From assembly GCA_038961845.1 (NCBI GenBank), contig CP152408.1, forward strand, positions 992,001 through 1,056,000: a stretch of DNA of 64,000 nt, written 5' to 3'. Both the position numbers and the translations under genes were made by a program. This document shows, piece by piece, positions 1 to 8,632 of this stretch. Position 1 is the stretch's first letter. Every line of letters begins with the position of its first letter. The notes under the pieces are model-generated. The model was not told where the DNA came from. It did not search any database and saw nothing but the letters and a program-made list of their open reading frames with translations. Origin of the DNA: Xylophilus sp. GW821-FHT01B05. GTDB lineage: Bacteria > Pseudomonadota > Gammaproteobacteria > Burkholderiales > Burkholderiaceae_C.

Positions 1-680
<680 letters not shown>

Positions 681-703
681 GAGCAGGGGCTTGGCGTCGG
701 CAT

Positions 704-751
704 CAGACTGCTACTGTTACGAAAAGCAAGCGCTGGTGCGCTAGCAGTCTG
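704..751. other. Inverted repeat downstream of hslU
   Basis: Ten-base arms CAGACTGCTA (704-713) and TAGCAGTCTG (742-751) are perfect complements and enclose a second small stem (AGCGC/GCGCT). It begins 23 bases after the hslU stop codon. It could stabilise the hslU transcript 3' end or belong to a small RNA. There is no U-tract directly after it, so it is not a classical terminator. Confidence 0.5.
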
Positions 752-860
752 AGGAAGCACATTGATTGCCGATCCTAAGTACTTCATCTAGAACGTTTTT
801 CGACCGGTTACTCTGTACGGACCTGCTTCTAAGTCGTTGATTTCATTGCGAAAGTCCCTG

Positions 861-886
861 AAGCGCCTCTTGTGGCGCTTTTTTTT
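861..886 (+). terminator. Rho-independent terminator between hslU and mraZ
   Basis: The stem AAGCGCC/GGCGCTT (861-867 and 874-880) has a six-base loop and runs into a block of T residues. It separates the hslU unit from the dcw cluster. The roughly 300-base gap 681-984 otherwise holds the hairpin at 704-751, the MraZ operator at 895-928, and no convincing gene. Confidence 0.8.
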
Positions 887-892
887 CCTGCT

Positions 893-932
893 ACAGTGCA
901 AAAAAGTGCAATTAAGTGGGGAAAAGTGGCCT
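893..932 (+). promoter_or_regulatory. MraZ operator: four direct repeats with 10-bp period
   Basis: AGTG recurs exactly every ten bases at 895, 905, 915 and 925, with A-rich spacers, and the last two copies extend to AGTGGG and AGTGGC. MraZ of E. coli binds TGGG-type direct repeats spaced by five bases (10-bp period) ahead of its own gene. The array lies 57 bases upstream of the mraZ GTG start, so MraZ autoregulation of the dcw operon is the natural reading. Confidence 0.75.
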
Positions 933-984
933 GTCTGCTTGATCCTCGTACCGCGCTCGTAAGTCCAACCAGGGGTAATCAGTC

Positions 985-1413
985 GTGTTCCAAGGGGCCT
1001 CGTCGCTGAGTCTCGATGCCAAGGGGCGGCTGTCCGTCCCTACGCGGCATCGCGACGTCCTGAGCGCGACGGCGGCAGGCCAGCTCACGATCACCAAGCA
1101 TCCGCACGGCTGCCTGATGGTGTTTCCCCGCCCGGAATGGGAGAAGTTCCGGGAACGCATCGCCCAACTGCCCATGTCCGCCCAGTGGTGGAAGCGCATC
1201 TTTCTTGGCAACGCGATGGACGTGGACATGGACGGCACCGGCCGCGTGCTGGTTTCGCCCGAGCTGCGTACTGCCGCCGGTATCCAGAAGGACGCGATCC
1301 TGCTGGGCATGGGCAACCATTTCGAACTCTGGGACAAAGCCACCTACGACGCGCAAGAGGCCGAAGCAATGCAAGGCCAGATGCCCGAGGTTTTTCAGGA
1401 TTTCTCCTTCTAA
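985..1413 (+). CDS. mraZ: MraZ, transcriptional regulator of the dcw cluster
   Basis: The product has 142 residues and two AbrB-like MraZ domains. The first carries the DAKGRLSVP motif near residue 11, the second carries [13 protein letters not shown] around residue 81. MraZ forms ring-shaped oligomers and represses its own operon by binding direct repeats; such an array lies just upstream (895-928). A GTG start at 985 is chosen because AGGGG (971-975) is a suitable Shine-Dalgarno sequence and the protein begins at the usual point (MFQGASSL). It is the first gene of the cluster and is followed by rsmH after seven bases. Confidence 0.96.
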   Translation: MFQGASSLSLDAKGRLSVPTRHRDVLSATAAGQLTITKHPHGCLMVFPRPEWEKFRERIAQLPMSAQWWKRIFLGNAMDVDMDGTGRVLVSPELRTAAGIQKDAILLGMGNHFELWDKATYDAQEAEAMQGQMPEVFQDFSF

Positions 1414-1420
1414 GGCATAC

Positions 1421-2335
1421 GTGGAGAACTTGAATCACACCACCGTCCTGCTGAGCGAGGCGGTCGACGCGCTTGTCGTCGACGCCGCAGGCTGCTACGT
1501 CGACGCCACTTTTGGCCGCGGCGGGCATTCGCGCCGCATTCTTTCGCAACTGGCGCCCGAGGGGCAGTTGATCGCATTCGACAAAGACCCTGATGCGATT
1601 GCCGAGGCTGGCCGCATCGACGATGCGCGGTTTTCCATCCGGCACCGCGGTTTTCGCCATCTGGGGGAATTGGCGCCGGCCAGCGTCGCCGGTGTCCTGT
1701 TGGACATCGGCGTCAGCTCTCCCCAGATCGATAACCCCGCACGGGGTTTTTCTTTTCGTTTCGACGGCCCACTCGACATGCGCATGGACCCCACGCGCGG
1801 CGAGAGCGTGGCCGAATGGCTGGCCACCGCCGAGGTGCAGCAGATAGCGGAGGTGATACGTGACTATGGCGAAGAACGGTTTGCTGGCCCCATTGCAAAG
1901 GCGATTGTTGCTCGCCGACAGGAACGGGGCCCAGTTTCAACCACCACCGAGCTGGCCGAGCTCGTGGCTGGCACGGTCAAAACCCGCGAGCCGGGCCAGA
2001 ACCCTGCAACGCGCACATTTCAGGCTCTTCGGATTTTCATCAATGCCGAGCTTGAAGAGCTGCAACAGGCGCTAGAAGCCAGCCTGACGGTGCTGCGCCC
2101 GGGCGGGCGGCTGGTGGTGATCAGCTTTCACTCGCTCGAAGACCGCATCGTCAAGACCTTCATCGCCAAGCATTCCAAGGACGTCTACGACCGCCGCGCG
2201 CCCTTTGCTGCGCCCCAGCCCATGCGCCTGCGCGCCCTGGACCGCATCAAGCCGAGCGCGGCTGAAGTCGCGGCCAATCCGCGCTCGCGCAGCGCCATCC
2301 TGCGCGTGGCCGAACGTACCGAGGTGCCTGCATGA
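1421..2335 (+). CDS. rsmH: RsmH, 16S rRNA (cytosine1402-N4)-methyltransferase
   Basis: The 304-residue cytoplasmic S-adenosylmethionine-dependent enzyme (formerly MraW) methylates C1402 of 16S rRNA. Diagnostic stretches are [13 protein letters not shown] near the N-terminus, the SAM loop [11 protein letters not shown], the motif [12 protein letters not shown], and [13 protein letters not shown] towards the end. A GTG at 1421 is taken as the start because AAGG lies at a suitable distance; a TTG at 1430 is an alternative that would remove three residues. It sits in the canonical position between mraZ and ftsL. The length fits the family. Confidence 0.96.
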   Translation: MENLNHTTVLLSEAVDALVVDAAGCYVDATFGRGGHSRRILSQLAPEGQLIAFDKDPDAIAEAGRIDDARFSIRHRGFRHLGELAPASVAGVLLDIGVSSPQIDNPARGFSFRFDGPLDMRMDPTRGESVAEWLATAEVQQIAEVIRDYGEERFAGPIAKAIVARRQERGPVSTTTELAELVAGTVKTREPGQNPATRTFQALRIFINAELEELQQALEASLTVLRPGGRLVVISFHSLEDRIVKTFIAKHSKDVYDRRAPFAAPQPMRLRALDRIKPSAAEVAANPRSRSAILRVAERTEVPA

Positions 2336-2343
2336 GCGTCAGG

Positions 2344-2389
2344 CCCCTCCCCAAGCAAGCTTGCGCCGTAGTGCGCAGCGAGGGAGGGG
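2344..2389 (+). promoter_or_regulatory. GC-rich hairpin covering the ftsL ribosome-binding site
   Basis: CCCCTCCC (2344-2351) can pair with GGGAGGGG (2382-2389), with a smaller inner GCGC/GCGC stem. The right arm is also the only good Shine-Dalgarno sequence for ftsL, seven bases before its ATG. The stem would therefore mask the ftsL ribosome-binding site in the mRNA unless translation of rsmH or a factor opens it. Confidence 0.5.
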
Positions 2390-2396
2390 TGCGTCC

Positions 2397-2726
2397 ATGA
2401 CCCGGCTGTCGGTCATGCTGCTGATGGGCGTGCTGGCCAGCGCGTTGTACCTGGTACACGTGCAGTACGAGTCGCGCCGCCTGTTCACCGAGCTGGAGCG
2501 TGCGCGCAACGAGGCGCACCGGCTGGAAGTCGAACGCGACCGCCTGCAGGTGGAGAAGCGCGCGCAGGCCACGCCCTTGCGCGTCGAGCAACTGGCGCGC
2601 AACCAGCTCAAGATGCAGACCGCCACACCGGCGATCACCCAGTACATCGGCTATCCGAACCAGCCACAGACGCCGGCGGCTGCAGCCATCGTCACGCCGG
2701 CCGCGCCGCGCGGGGGGGCTCGATGA
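2397..2726 (+). CDS. ftsL: FtsL, cell division protein
   Basis: The 109-residue bitopic inner-membrane protein belongs to the FtsQLB divisome subcomplex. A short N-terminus is followed by one transmembrane helix (about residues 4-22, LSVMLLMGVLASALYLVHV) and a periplasmic coiled coil rich in Glu, Arg and Leu (about 25-75), as in FtsL of other proteobacteria. The tail is Pro/Ala rich. ATG at 2397 is preceded by a strong GGGAGGGG Shine-Dalgarno sequence embedded in a hairpin. The gene overlaps ftsI by four bases (ATGA), which suggests translational coupling. Confidence 0.92.
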   Translation: MTRLSVMLLMGVLASALYLVHVQYESRRLFTELERARNEAHRLEVERDRLQVEKRAQATPLRVEQLARNQLKMQTATPAITQYIGYPNQPQTPAAAAIVTPAAPRGGAR

Positions 2727-4468
2727 GCCGCAGCGTGCTCTACACCTCCAGCCCGCTGCTGGCGAGCAAGACGCCGGTATGGCGCAGCAAGTTCATCGTG
2801 GCCGCGATCGCGCTGGGCTTTGTCGGCCTGGCCGCACGGGCTGCGTTCGTGCAGGTGATCGACAACGACTTCTTCCAGCGCCAGGGTGAGGTGCGCTTTG
2901 CCCGCACGCTGGAGCTGCCGGCCAACCGTGGCCGCATCCTGGACCGCAACGGACTGCTGCTGGCCTCCAGCGTGATTGCACCCAGCATCTGGGCCATCCC
3001 CGAGGACGTGGAGCGGCAGGACCCGGCGGTGCAGGGCAAGCTGCGCCAGTTGGCCAAGCTGCTGGGCATGACGCCCGCCGCGCTCGACAAGAAACTGGCC
3101 GACGAGGACAAGACCTTTGTCTGGATCCAGCGCCAGGTGGACGAGCCCATTGCCAAGCAGATCGCCGCGCTCGACATCAAGGGCATCTACCAGCGCAAGG
3201 AATACAAGCGCCAGTACCCCGAGGGCGAGGCGGCGGCGCACGTGGTGGGCTTCACCAACGTGGAAGACCACGGCCAGGAAGGCATAGAGCTGGCCTTTAA
3301 CCAGCAGCTCGCGGGCAAGGCCGGTTCGCGCCGCGTTCTCAAGGACCGGCTCGGCCGCGCCGTCGAGGCCGTAGGCGAAACCGTGCCGCCGCTGGATGGC
3401 AAGGACATCCAGCTCTCCATCGACAGCAAGGTGCAGTTCTTTGCCTACCAGAAGCTGCGCGACGCGGTGGCGGTGAACAAGGCCAAGGCCGGCAGCGTGG
3501 TGGTCCTCGATACCGTCACCGGCGAAATACTGGCGCTGGCCAACTACCCCAGCTACGTGCCCGACAAGCGGCAGAACCTGACTGGCGAGCAACTGCGCAA
3601 TCGCGCGCTTACCGACACCTTCGAGCCCGGCTCCACCATGAAGCCGATCACCATCGGCGCGGCGCTGGAGCTGGGGCGCGTCAAGCCCAGCACCATCATC
3701 GATACCTCGCCTGGGCGCTATACCGTCACCGGCTCGACCATCACCGACACCCACAACTACGGTGCGCTGACGGTAGAAGGTGTGATCCAGAAGTCGAGCA
3801 ACGTCGGCGCTACCAAGGTGTCGCAGAAGTTGTCGGCGCACGAGATGTGGGACTTCTTCAGCGCCGTGGGCTTTGGCCAGAAGCCGCAACTGCAGTTCCC
3901 CGGTGCCGTGACCGGCCGGCTGCGCCCGTGGAAGAGCTGGCGCCCGATCGAGCAGGCCACCATGTCCTATGGCTACGGCCTGTCGGCCTCGCTGTTCCAG
4001 ATGGCGCGCTCCTATACGGCTTTTGCGCATGACGGCCAGATCATCCCGGCCACCATCCTCAAGAACTCCGAGCCTGCCGTTGGCACCCGTGTGTTCTCGG
4101 CCGACAACGCTGCCGAAGTGCGGCACATGCTGTGGCTGGCCGCCGGGCCGGGCGGCACCGGCCAGAAGGCGCAGACGCTGGGTTACTCGGTAGGTGGCAA
4201 GTCCGGCACGGCGCGCAAGCAGGCCGGCAAGGGCTATGCGGTGGGCAAGTACCGCGCCTGGTTCACCGGCATGGCGCCCATCGAGAAGCCGCGCATCATC
4301 GTCGCGGTGATGATCGACGAACCCACCGCGGGCTCCTACTACGGCGGCACGGTGGCTGGCCCGGTGTTCAGCGAAGTGGTGCAGCAGACCTTGCGCATGA
4401 TGGGCGTGCAGCCCGACATGGCGGTCAAGCCGCAGATCGTCTCCACCGAGGTGGAGGAGTCGTTCTGA
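2723..4468 (+). CDS. ftsI: FtsI (PBP3), septal peptidoglycan transpeptidase
   Basis: This 581-residue class B penicillin-binding protein cross-links septal peptidoglycan in the periplasm together with FtsW. One transmembrane anchor lies at about residues 24-45, then comes the dimerisation domain with the RGRILDRNG motif, then the transpeptidase domain. Active-site motifs are STMK (serine near residue 304), SSN (358-360) and KSG (493-495). It overlaps ftsL by four bases and shares one base with the murE start. The length is typical for PBP3. Confidence 0.97.
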   Translation: MSRSVLYTSSPLLASKTPVWRSKFIVAAIALGFVGLAARAAFVQVIDNDFFQRQGEVRFARTLELPANRGRILDRNGLLLASSVIAPSIWAIPEDVERQDPAVQGKLRQLAKLLGMTPAALDKKLADEDKTFVWIQRQVDEPIAKQIAALDIKGIYQRKEYKRQYPEGEAAAHVVGFTNVEDHGQEGIELAFNQQLAGKAGSRRVLKDRLGRAVEAVGETVPPLDGKDIQLSIDSKVQFFAYQKLRDAVAVNKAKAGSVVVLDTVTGEILALANYPSYVPDKRQNLTGEQLRNRALTDTFEPGSTMKPITIGAALELGRVKPSTIIDTSPGRYTVTGSTITDTHNYGALTVEGVIQKSSNVGATKVSQKLSAHEMWDFFSAVGFGQKPQLQFPGAVTGRLRPWKSWRPIEQATMSYGYGLSASLFQMARSYTAFAHDGQIIPATILKNSEPAVGTRVFSADNAAEVRHMLWLAAGPGGTGQKAQTLGYSVGGKSGTARKQAGKGYAVGKYRAWFTGMAPIEKPRIIVAVMIDEPTAGSYYGGTVAGPVFSEVVQQTLRMMGVQPDMAVKPQIVSTEVEESF

Positions 4469-5970
4469 TGGCGCTGCAAAGCTTCACCGCCGTGGCCGAC
4501 GCCGTGCAATGGCTGCGCGCACGCGTGCCGGGCACGCTGCATACCGACAGCCGCCAGATCGGCCCGGGCGATGGCTTCATCGCCTGGCCGGGCGCTGCCA
4601 CCGACGGCCGCAGCCATGTGGCCTCGGCCCTGGCGCGTGGCGCCGCGGCCTGCCTGGTCGAGCAGGACGGTGTCGATGCTTTTGATTTTGGCGATGCCAA
4701 GGTCGCCGCCTTTGCCGGTCTCAAGGCTGCCACCGGCCTGATCGCGGCGGAATGGTTCGGGCGGCCCTCGGACACGCTCGATGTGCTGGCCGTGACCGGT
4801 ACCAACGGCAAGAGCACCACGGCCTGGTGGCTGGCGCAGGCGCTATCAAAAGTGAAGCATAAAGCCGGTGTCCCCTGTGGGTTTGTGGGCACTTTGGGCG
4901 TTGGAGTCCCGCCAAACGTGGTGGCCACCGGCCTGACTACGCCAGACCCGGTGCTGCTGCAGCACCAGTTCCGCCGCTTCGTGGACGACGGGCTGGTCGC
5001 CTGCGCCATCGAGGCGTCTTCCATCGGCATTGCCGAGCGGCGGCTGGACGGCACGCGCATCCGCGTGGCGGCCTTCACCAACTTCACGCAGGACCACCTC
5101 GACTACCACGGCAGCATGGCGGCCTACTGGCAGGCCAAGGCCGAGCTGTTCGACTGGCAGGGCCTGCAGGCGGCCGTGGTGAATGTCGACGACGCCGCCG
5201 GCGCTGAATTGGCACGCTCGCTGGCCGGTCGCGCACTGGACCTCTGGACCTTCTCGCTGCACGGCGCCGCGCGCCTGGTGGCCGAAGACATCGGCTATGT
5301 CGATGGCGGCCTGGGCTGCGTCGTGGTCGAAGGCCGCGAGCGGCATGCGCTGGCCACCACGGCCATCGGCCACTACAACCTCTACAACCTGCTGGGCGTC
5401 ATCGCCAGCATGCGCGCGCTGGGCATTCCATTGGCTGCGGCCGTGGCGGCCTGTGCCGACCTGCTGCCGGTGCCCGGCCGCATGGAGCGCATCGCCCGCA
5501 GTGGCCAGCCGCTGGTGGCGGTGGACTATTCGCACACGCCCGACGCACTGGAAAAGGCGCTGCAGGCCCTGCGCCCGCTGGCTGCCGAGCGCGGCGGTGC
5601 CTTGGTCTGCGTGTTTGGCTGCGGCGGTGGGCGCGATCCGGGCAAGCGCCCGTTGATGGGCGCCATTGCAGCGCGCGAGGCAGACCAGGTCTGGCTCACC
5701 AGCGACAACCCGCGCAACGAACCGCCACAGGCCATCCTCGACCAGATCGCCCGCGGGCTGCCGCCGGGCGCCGCTGCGCGCTTCGAAGTCGACCGCGCAC
5801 TGGCCATCCGCGGCGCCATTGCCGCTGCCGGCGAGCACGACGTGCTGCTGGTGGCCGGCAAGGGCCATGAGGACTACCAGGAGGTGGCCGGTATACGCCA
5901 GCCCTTCTCCGACCGGGCCCAGGTCGAAGACGCGCTGGACCGCCGTACCGCCATGGAAAGCTCCGTATGA
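4468..5970 (+). CDS. murE: MurE, UDP-MurNAc-Ala-Glu--meso-DAP ligase
   Basis: The 500-residue cytoplasmic Mur ligase adds meso-diaminopimelate to UDP-MurNAc-L-Ala-D-Glu using ATP. The P-loop GTNGKST lies at residues 111-117 and the DAP-recognition motif DNPR at about 413-416, which points to meso-DAP peptidoglycan. The start at 4468 overlaps the ftsI stop by one base (TGATG). Just after the P-loop helix, residues around SKVKHKAGV look unlike usual MurE sequences, and the DNA there (from 4850) reads GCTATCAAAAGTGAAGC, close to dispersed repeats in this window; it may be a tolerated in-frame insertion. Confidence 0.97.
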   Translation: MALQSFTAVADAVQWLRARVPGTLHTDSRQIGPGDGFIAWPGAATDGRSHVASALARGAAACLVEQDGVDAFDFGDAKVAAFAGLKAATGLIAAEWFGRPSDTLDVLAVTGTNGKSTTAWWLAQALSKVKHKAGVPCGFVGTLGVGVPPNVVATGLTTPDPVLLQHQFRRFVDDGLVACAIEASSIGIAERRLDGTRIRVAAFTNFTQDHLDYHGSMAAYWQAKAELFDWQGLQAAVVNVDDAAGAELARSLAGRALDLWTFSLHGAARLVAEDIGYVDGGLGCVVVEGRERHALATTAIGHYNLYNLLGVIASMRALGIPLAAAVAACADLLPVPGRMERIARSGQPLVAVDYSHTPDALEKALQALRPLAAERGGALVCVFGCGGGRDPGKRPLMGAIAAREADQVWLTSDNPRNEPPQAILDQIARGLPPGAAARFEVDRALAIRGAIAAAGEHDVLLVAGKGHEDYQEVAGIRQPFSDRAQVEDALDRRTAMESSV

Positions 5971-7409
5971 ATGCCACGCCCCGTACGTCGATGATGACCC
6001 TGGCCCAGGCCTATGCCTGGACCGGTGGCCAGCGCCTGGTGGGCAGCGGCAGCCTGCCGGTGGTGCGCGTGCACACCGACACCCGCAGCCTGCAGCCGGG
6101 CGACCTGTTTGTCGCGCTGCGCGGCGAGCATTTCGATGCCAATGATTTCCTGCTGGAAGCACGCCAGGCCGGCGCCACCGCCGCCATCGCCCACGGCGGG
6201 CTCGAAGCCGCCGGCCTGCAGGGTATCGAGGTGGCAGACAGCCGTGCCGCGCTGGCGGCGCTGGCCGCGGGCTGGCGCATGCAGTTCTCGTTGCCGCTGA
6301 TCGCCGTGACCGGCAGCAACGGCAAGACCACGGTGACGCAGATGATCGCCGCCATCCTGCGCGCCGCGCATGGCGATGGCGCCTTCGCCACCCAGGGCAA
6401 CCTGAACAACGACATCGGCGTGCCGCTGACGGTGCTGCGCCTGCATGGCCGCCATCGCGCCGGCGTGGTCGAGCTGGGCATGAACCACCCAGGCGAGATT
6501 GCCGTGCTGGCGCATGTGGCCCGGCCGACGGTGGCTCTGGTCAACAACGCCCAGCGCGAGCACCAGGAATTCATGCACACGGTGGAAGCCGTGGCCCACG
6601 AAAACGGCGCGGTGTTGACGGCCCTGCCGGACGACGGCACGGCGGTGTTCCCGGCCGACGACGTCTTCACGCCGCTGTGGCGCTCGCTGGCCGGCGCGCG
6701 TAGCTGCCTGACCTTTACCGACGCCGCGCAGGGCGGCGATGTGACGCTGATGGATGCCGTCTGGCAGGGCGATGCCTGGCAGGTGCGCGCGGCCACCCCG
6801 GCCGGTGCACTGGCCTTCACCCTGGCCATCGCCGGCCAGCACAACGTGCGCAATGCGCTGGCTGCCGTGGCCTGCGCGCTGGCGGCGGGCACCGACCTCA
6901 CGGCGATTGCGGCGGGGCTTGGCGCGTTTCGGCCGGTCAAGGGCCGCTCGCGCGCGGTGCAGCTGTCGCCGGGCGGCCATGCGCTCACGCTGGTGGATGA
7001 CAGCTACAACGCCAATCCGGACTCGGTACGCGCGGCCATCGATGTGCTCGCCGCGCTGCCCGGCCCGCGCCTGCTGGTGCTGGGCGACATGGGCGAGATC
7101 GGCGACAACGGCCCGGCCCTCCATGCCGAGGTCGGCGCCTATGCGCACGAGCGCGGCATCGAGCGCCTGTATGCGCTGGGTGCGCAGTCCGCACACGCCG
7201 TGGCCCGCTTTGCCGGTGACGGCGGCGATGGCCGGCATTTCGAGGATTTCACCGTGCTGGATGCGGCTGTTGCCGATGTCACCAGCGCCAGCGCGAGCAT
7301 CCTGGTCAAGGGCTCGCGCTTCATGCAGATGGATCGGGTGGTGCAGGCGATCGAGCACCGCGCCATGCCCAAAGAAACAGAGGAGAACCGCGATGCCACA
7401 TCGCCCTGA
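5967..7409 (+). CDS. murF: MurF, UDP-MurNAc-tripeptide--D-Ala-D-Ala ligase
   Basis: The 480-residue cytoplasmic ligase finishes the pentapeptide precursor by adding D-Ala-D-Ala. It has the N-terminal UDP-binding domain with the HTDTRSLQPGDLFVAL stretch, the P-loop TGSNGKTT at about residues 115-122, the central domain motif LVNNAQREH, and the C-terminal DDSYNANPDS motif. It overlaps murE by four bases (ATGA). About forty bases separate it from mraY. Length and motifs are normal. Confidence 0.97.
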   Translation: MNATPRTSMMTLAQAYAWTGGQRLVGSGSLPVVRVHTDTRSLQPGDLFVALRGEHFDANDFLLEARQAGATAAIAHGGLEAAGLQGIEVADSRAALAALAAGWRMQFSLPLIAVTGSNGKTTVTQMIAAILRAAHGDGAFATQGNLNNDIGVPLTVLRLHGRHRAGVVELGMNHPGEIAVLAHVARPTVALVNNAQREHQEFMHTVEAVAHENGAVLTALPDDGTAVFPADDVFTPLWRSLAGARSCLTFTDAAQGGDVTLMDAVWQGDAWQVRAATPAGALAFTLAIAGQHNVRNALAAVACALAAGTDLTAIAAGLGAFRPVKGRSRAVQLSPGGHALTLVDDSYNANPDSVRAAIDVLAALPGPRLLVLGDMGEIGDNGPALHAEVGAYAHERGIERLYALGAQSAHAVARFAGDGGDGRHFEDFTVLDAAVADVTSASASILVKGSRFMQMDRVVQAIEHRAMPKETEENRDATSP

Positions 7410-7448
7410 TGGTTTGTTGTCCCGCGGCCTGGCCGCCGGAGTTGCCGC

Positions 7449-8627
7449 ATGCTGCTGAGCCTGGCCCAGTGGCTGCAGACCTTGTCGCCCGAGTTCGGCT
7501 GGGCGCGGGTGTTCCAGTACCTGACCTTCCGCGCCGTGATGGCCGCCATGACCGCATTGCTGATCGGCCTGGCGGCTGGGCCGTTCGTGATCCGGCGCCT
7601 GACCGCGCTCAAGATCGGGCAACCCGTGCGCGGCTATGGCCTGGAGACGCATCTGGTCAAGAGCGGCACGCCCACCATGGGCGGCGTGCTGATCCTGCTG
7701 GCGATTGCGTTGTCCACGCTGCTGTGGGCCGACCTGAGCAACCGCTTTGTCTGGATCGTGCTGCTGGTCACGCTGGGCTTTGGCGCCATCGGCTGGGCCG
7801 ATGACTGGCGCAAGGTGGTGCACAAGGACCCGGAAGGCATGCGCTCGCGCGACAAGTACCTCTGGCAGTCGGCGGTGGGCGTGCTGGCCGCTGCGGCGCT
7901 GGTGTTTGCCATCTCGGGCACCAGCACGCGCGAATCCTGGCTGCTGTTCACCGACTGGGTGAGCTCGGGCTTCCACGTCAACCTGCCGCCGCAGGCCGGG
8001 CTGCTGGTGCCTTTCTTCAAGGAAGTCAGCTACCCGCTGGGCGTGCTGGGCTTCATGGTCATGACCTATCTGGTGATCGTGGGCTCCAGCAACGCGGTCA
8101 ACCTCACCGACGGCCTGGACGGCCTGGCCATCATGCCGGTGGTGCTGGTGGGCTCGACCTTGGGCGTGTTTGCCTATATCTCGGGCAACACGGCGTTCTC
8201 GCGCTACCTGCTGTTTCCCTACATCCCGGGCTCGGGCGAGCTGATGATCTTCTGCGCGGCCATGTCCGGCGCCGGCCTGGCATTTTTGTGGTTCAACGCA
8301 CATCCGGCCCAGGTCTTCATGGGCGACGTAGGCGCGCTGGCGCTGGGCGGCGCGCTGGGCATCATCGCGGTCATCGTGCGCCAGGAAATCGTGCTGGCCA
8401 TCATGGGCGGCATCTTCGTGGTCGAGGCGCTCTCGGTCATGGCCCAGGTGCTGTACTTCAAGTACACCCGCAAGCGCTATGGCGAGGGCCGGCGCCTGCT
8501 GCGCATGGCGCCGCTGCACCACCATTTCGAGAAGAGCGGCTGGAAGGAAACGCAGGTTGTCGTGCGCTTCTGGATCGTCACCATGCTGCTGTGCCTGGTC
8601 GGTCTTTCCACGCTGAAGCTGAGGTAG
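7449..8627 (+). CDS. mraY: MraY, phospho-MurNAc-pentapeptide translocase
   Basis: The 392-residue integral membrane enzyme transfers phospho-MurNAc-pentapeptide from UDP to undecaprenyl phosphate, making lipid I. About ten hydrophobic segments are visible. Conserved pieces are GTPTMGG near residue 73, the Asp pair in [17 protein letters not shown] at about 217-225, the [12 protein letters not shown] stretch, and the HHH cluster [10 protein letters not shown] near residue 355. The gene lies between murF and murD as in most proteobacteria. Confidence 0.97.
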   Translation: MLLSLAQWLQTLSPEFGWARVFQYLTFRAVMAAMTALLIGLAAGPFVIRRLTALKIGQPVRGYGLETHLVKSGTPTMGGVLILLAIALSTLLWADLSNRFVWIVLLVTLGFGAIGWADDWRKVVHKDPEGMRSRDKYLWQSAVGVLAAAALVFAISGTSTRESWLLFTDWVSSGFHVNLPPQAGLLVPFFKEVSYPLGVLGFMVMTYLVIVGSSNAVNLTDGLDGLAIMPVVLVGSTLGVFAYISGNTAFSRYLLFPYIPGSGELMIFCAAMSGAGLAFLWFNAHPAQVFMGDVGALALGGALGIIAVIVRQEIVLAIMGGIFVVEALSVMAQVLYFKYTRKRYGEGRRLLRMAPLHHHFEKSGWKETQVVVRFWIVTMLLCLVGLSTLKLR

Positions 8628-8632
8628 CAGGC

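Noticed and set aside
690..860. tRNA or other structural RNA in the hslU/mraZ gap
   Set aside because: No cloverleaf with TTC-type and anticodon arms could be drawn; only a single hairpin is supported.
5874..8525. - strand reading frame of 883 codons opposite murE, murF and mraY
   Set aside because: High-GC antisense shadow rich in His, Gln and Arg; the opposite strand encodes three well-conserved genes.
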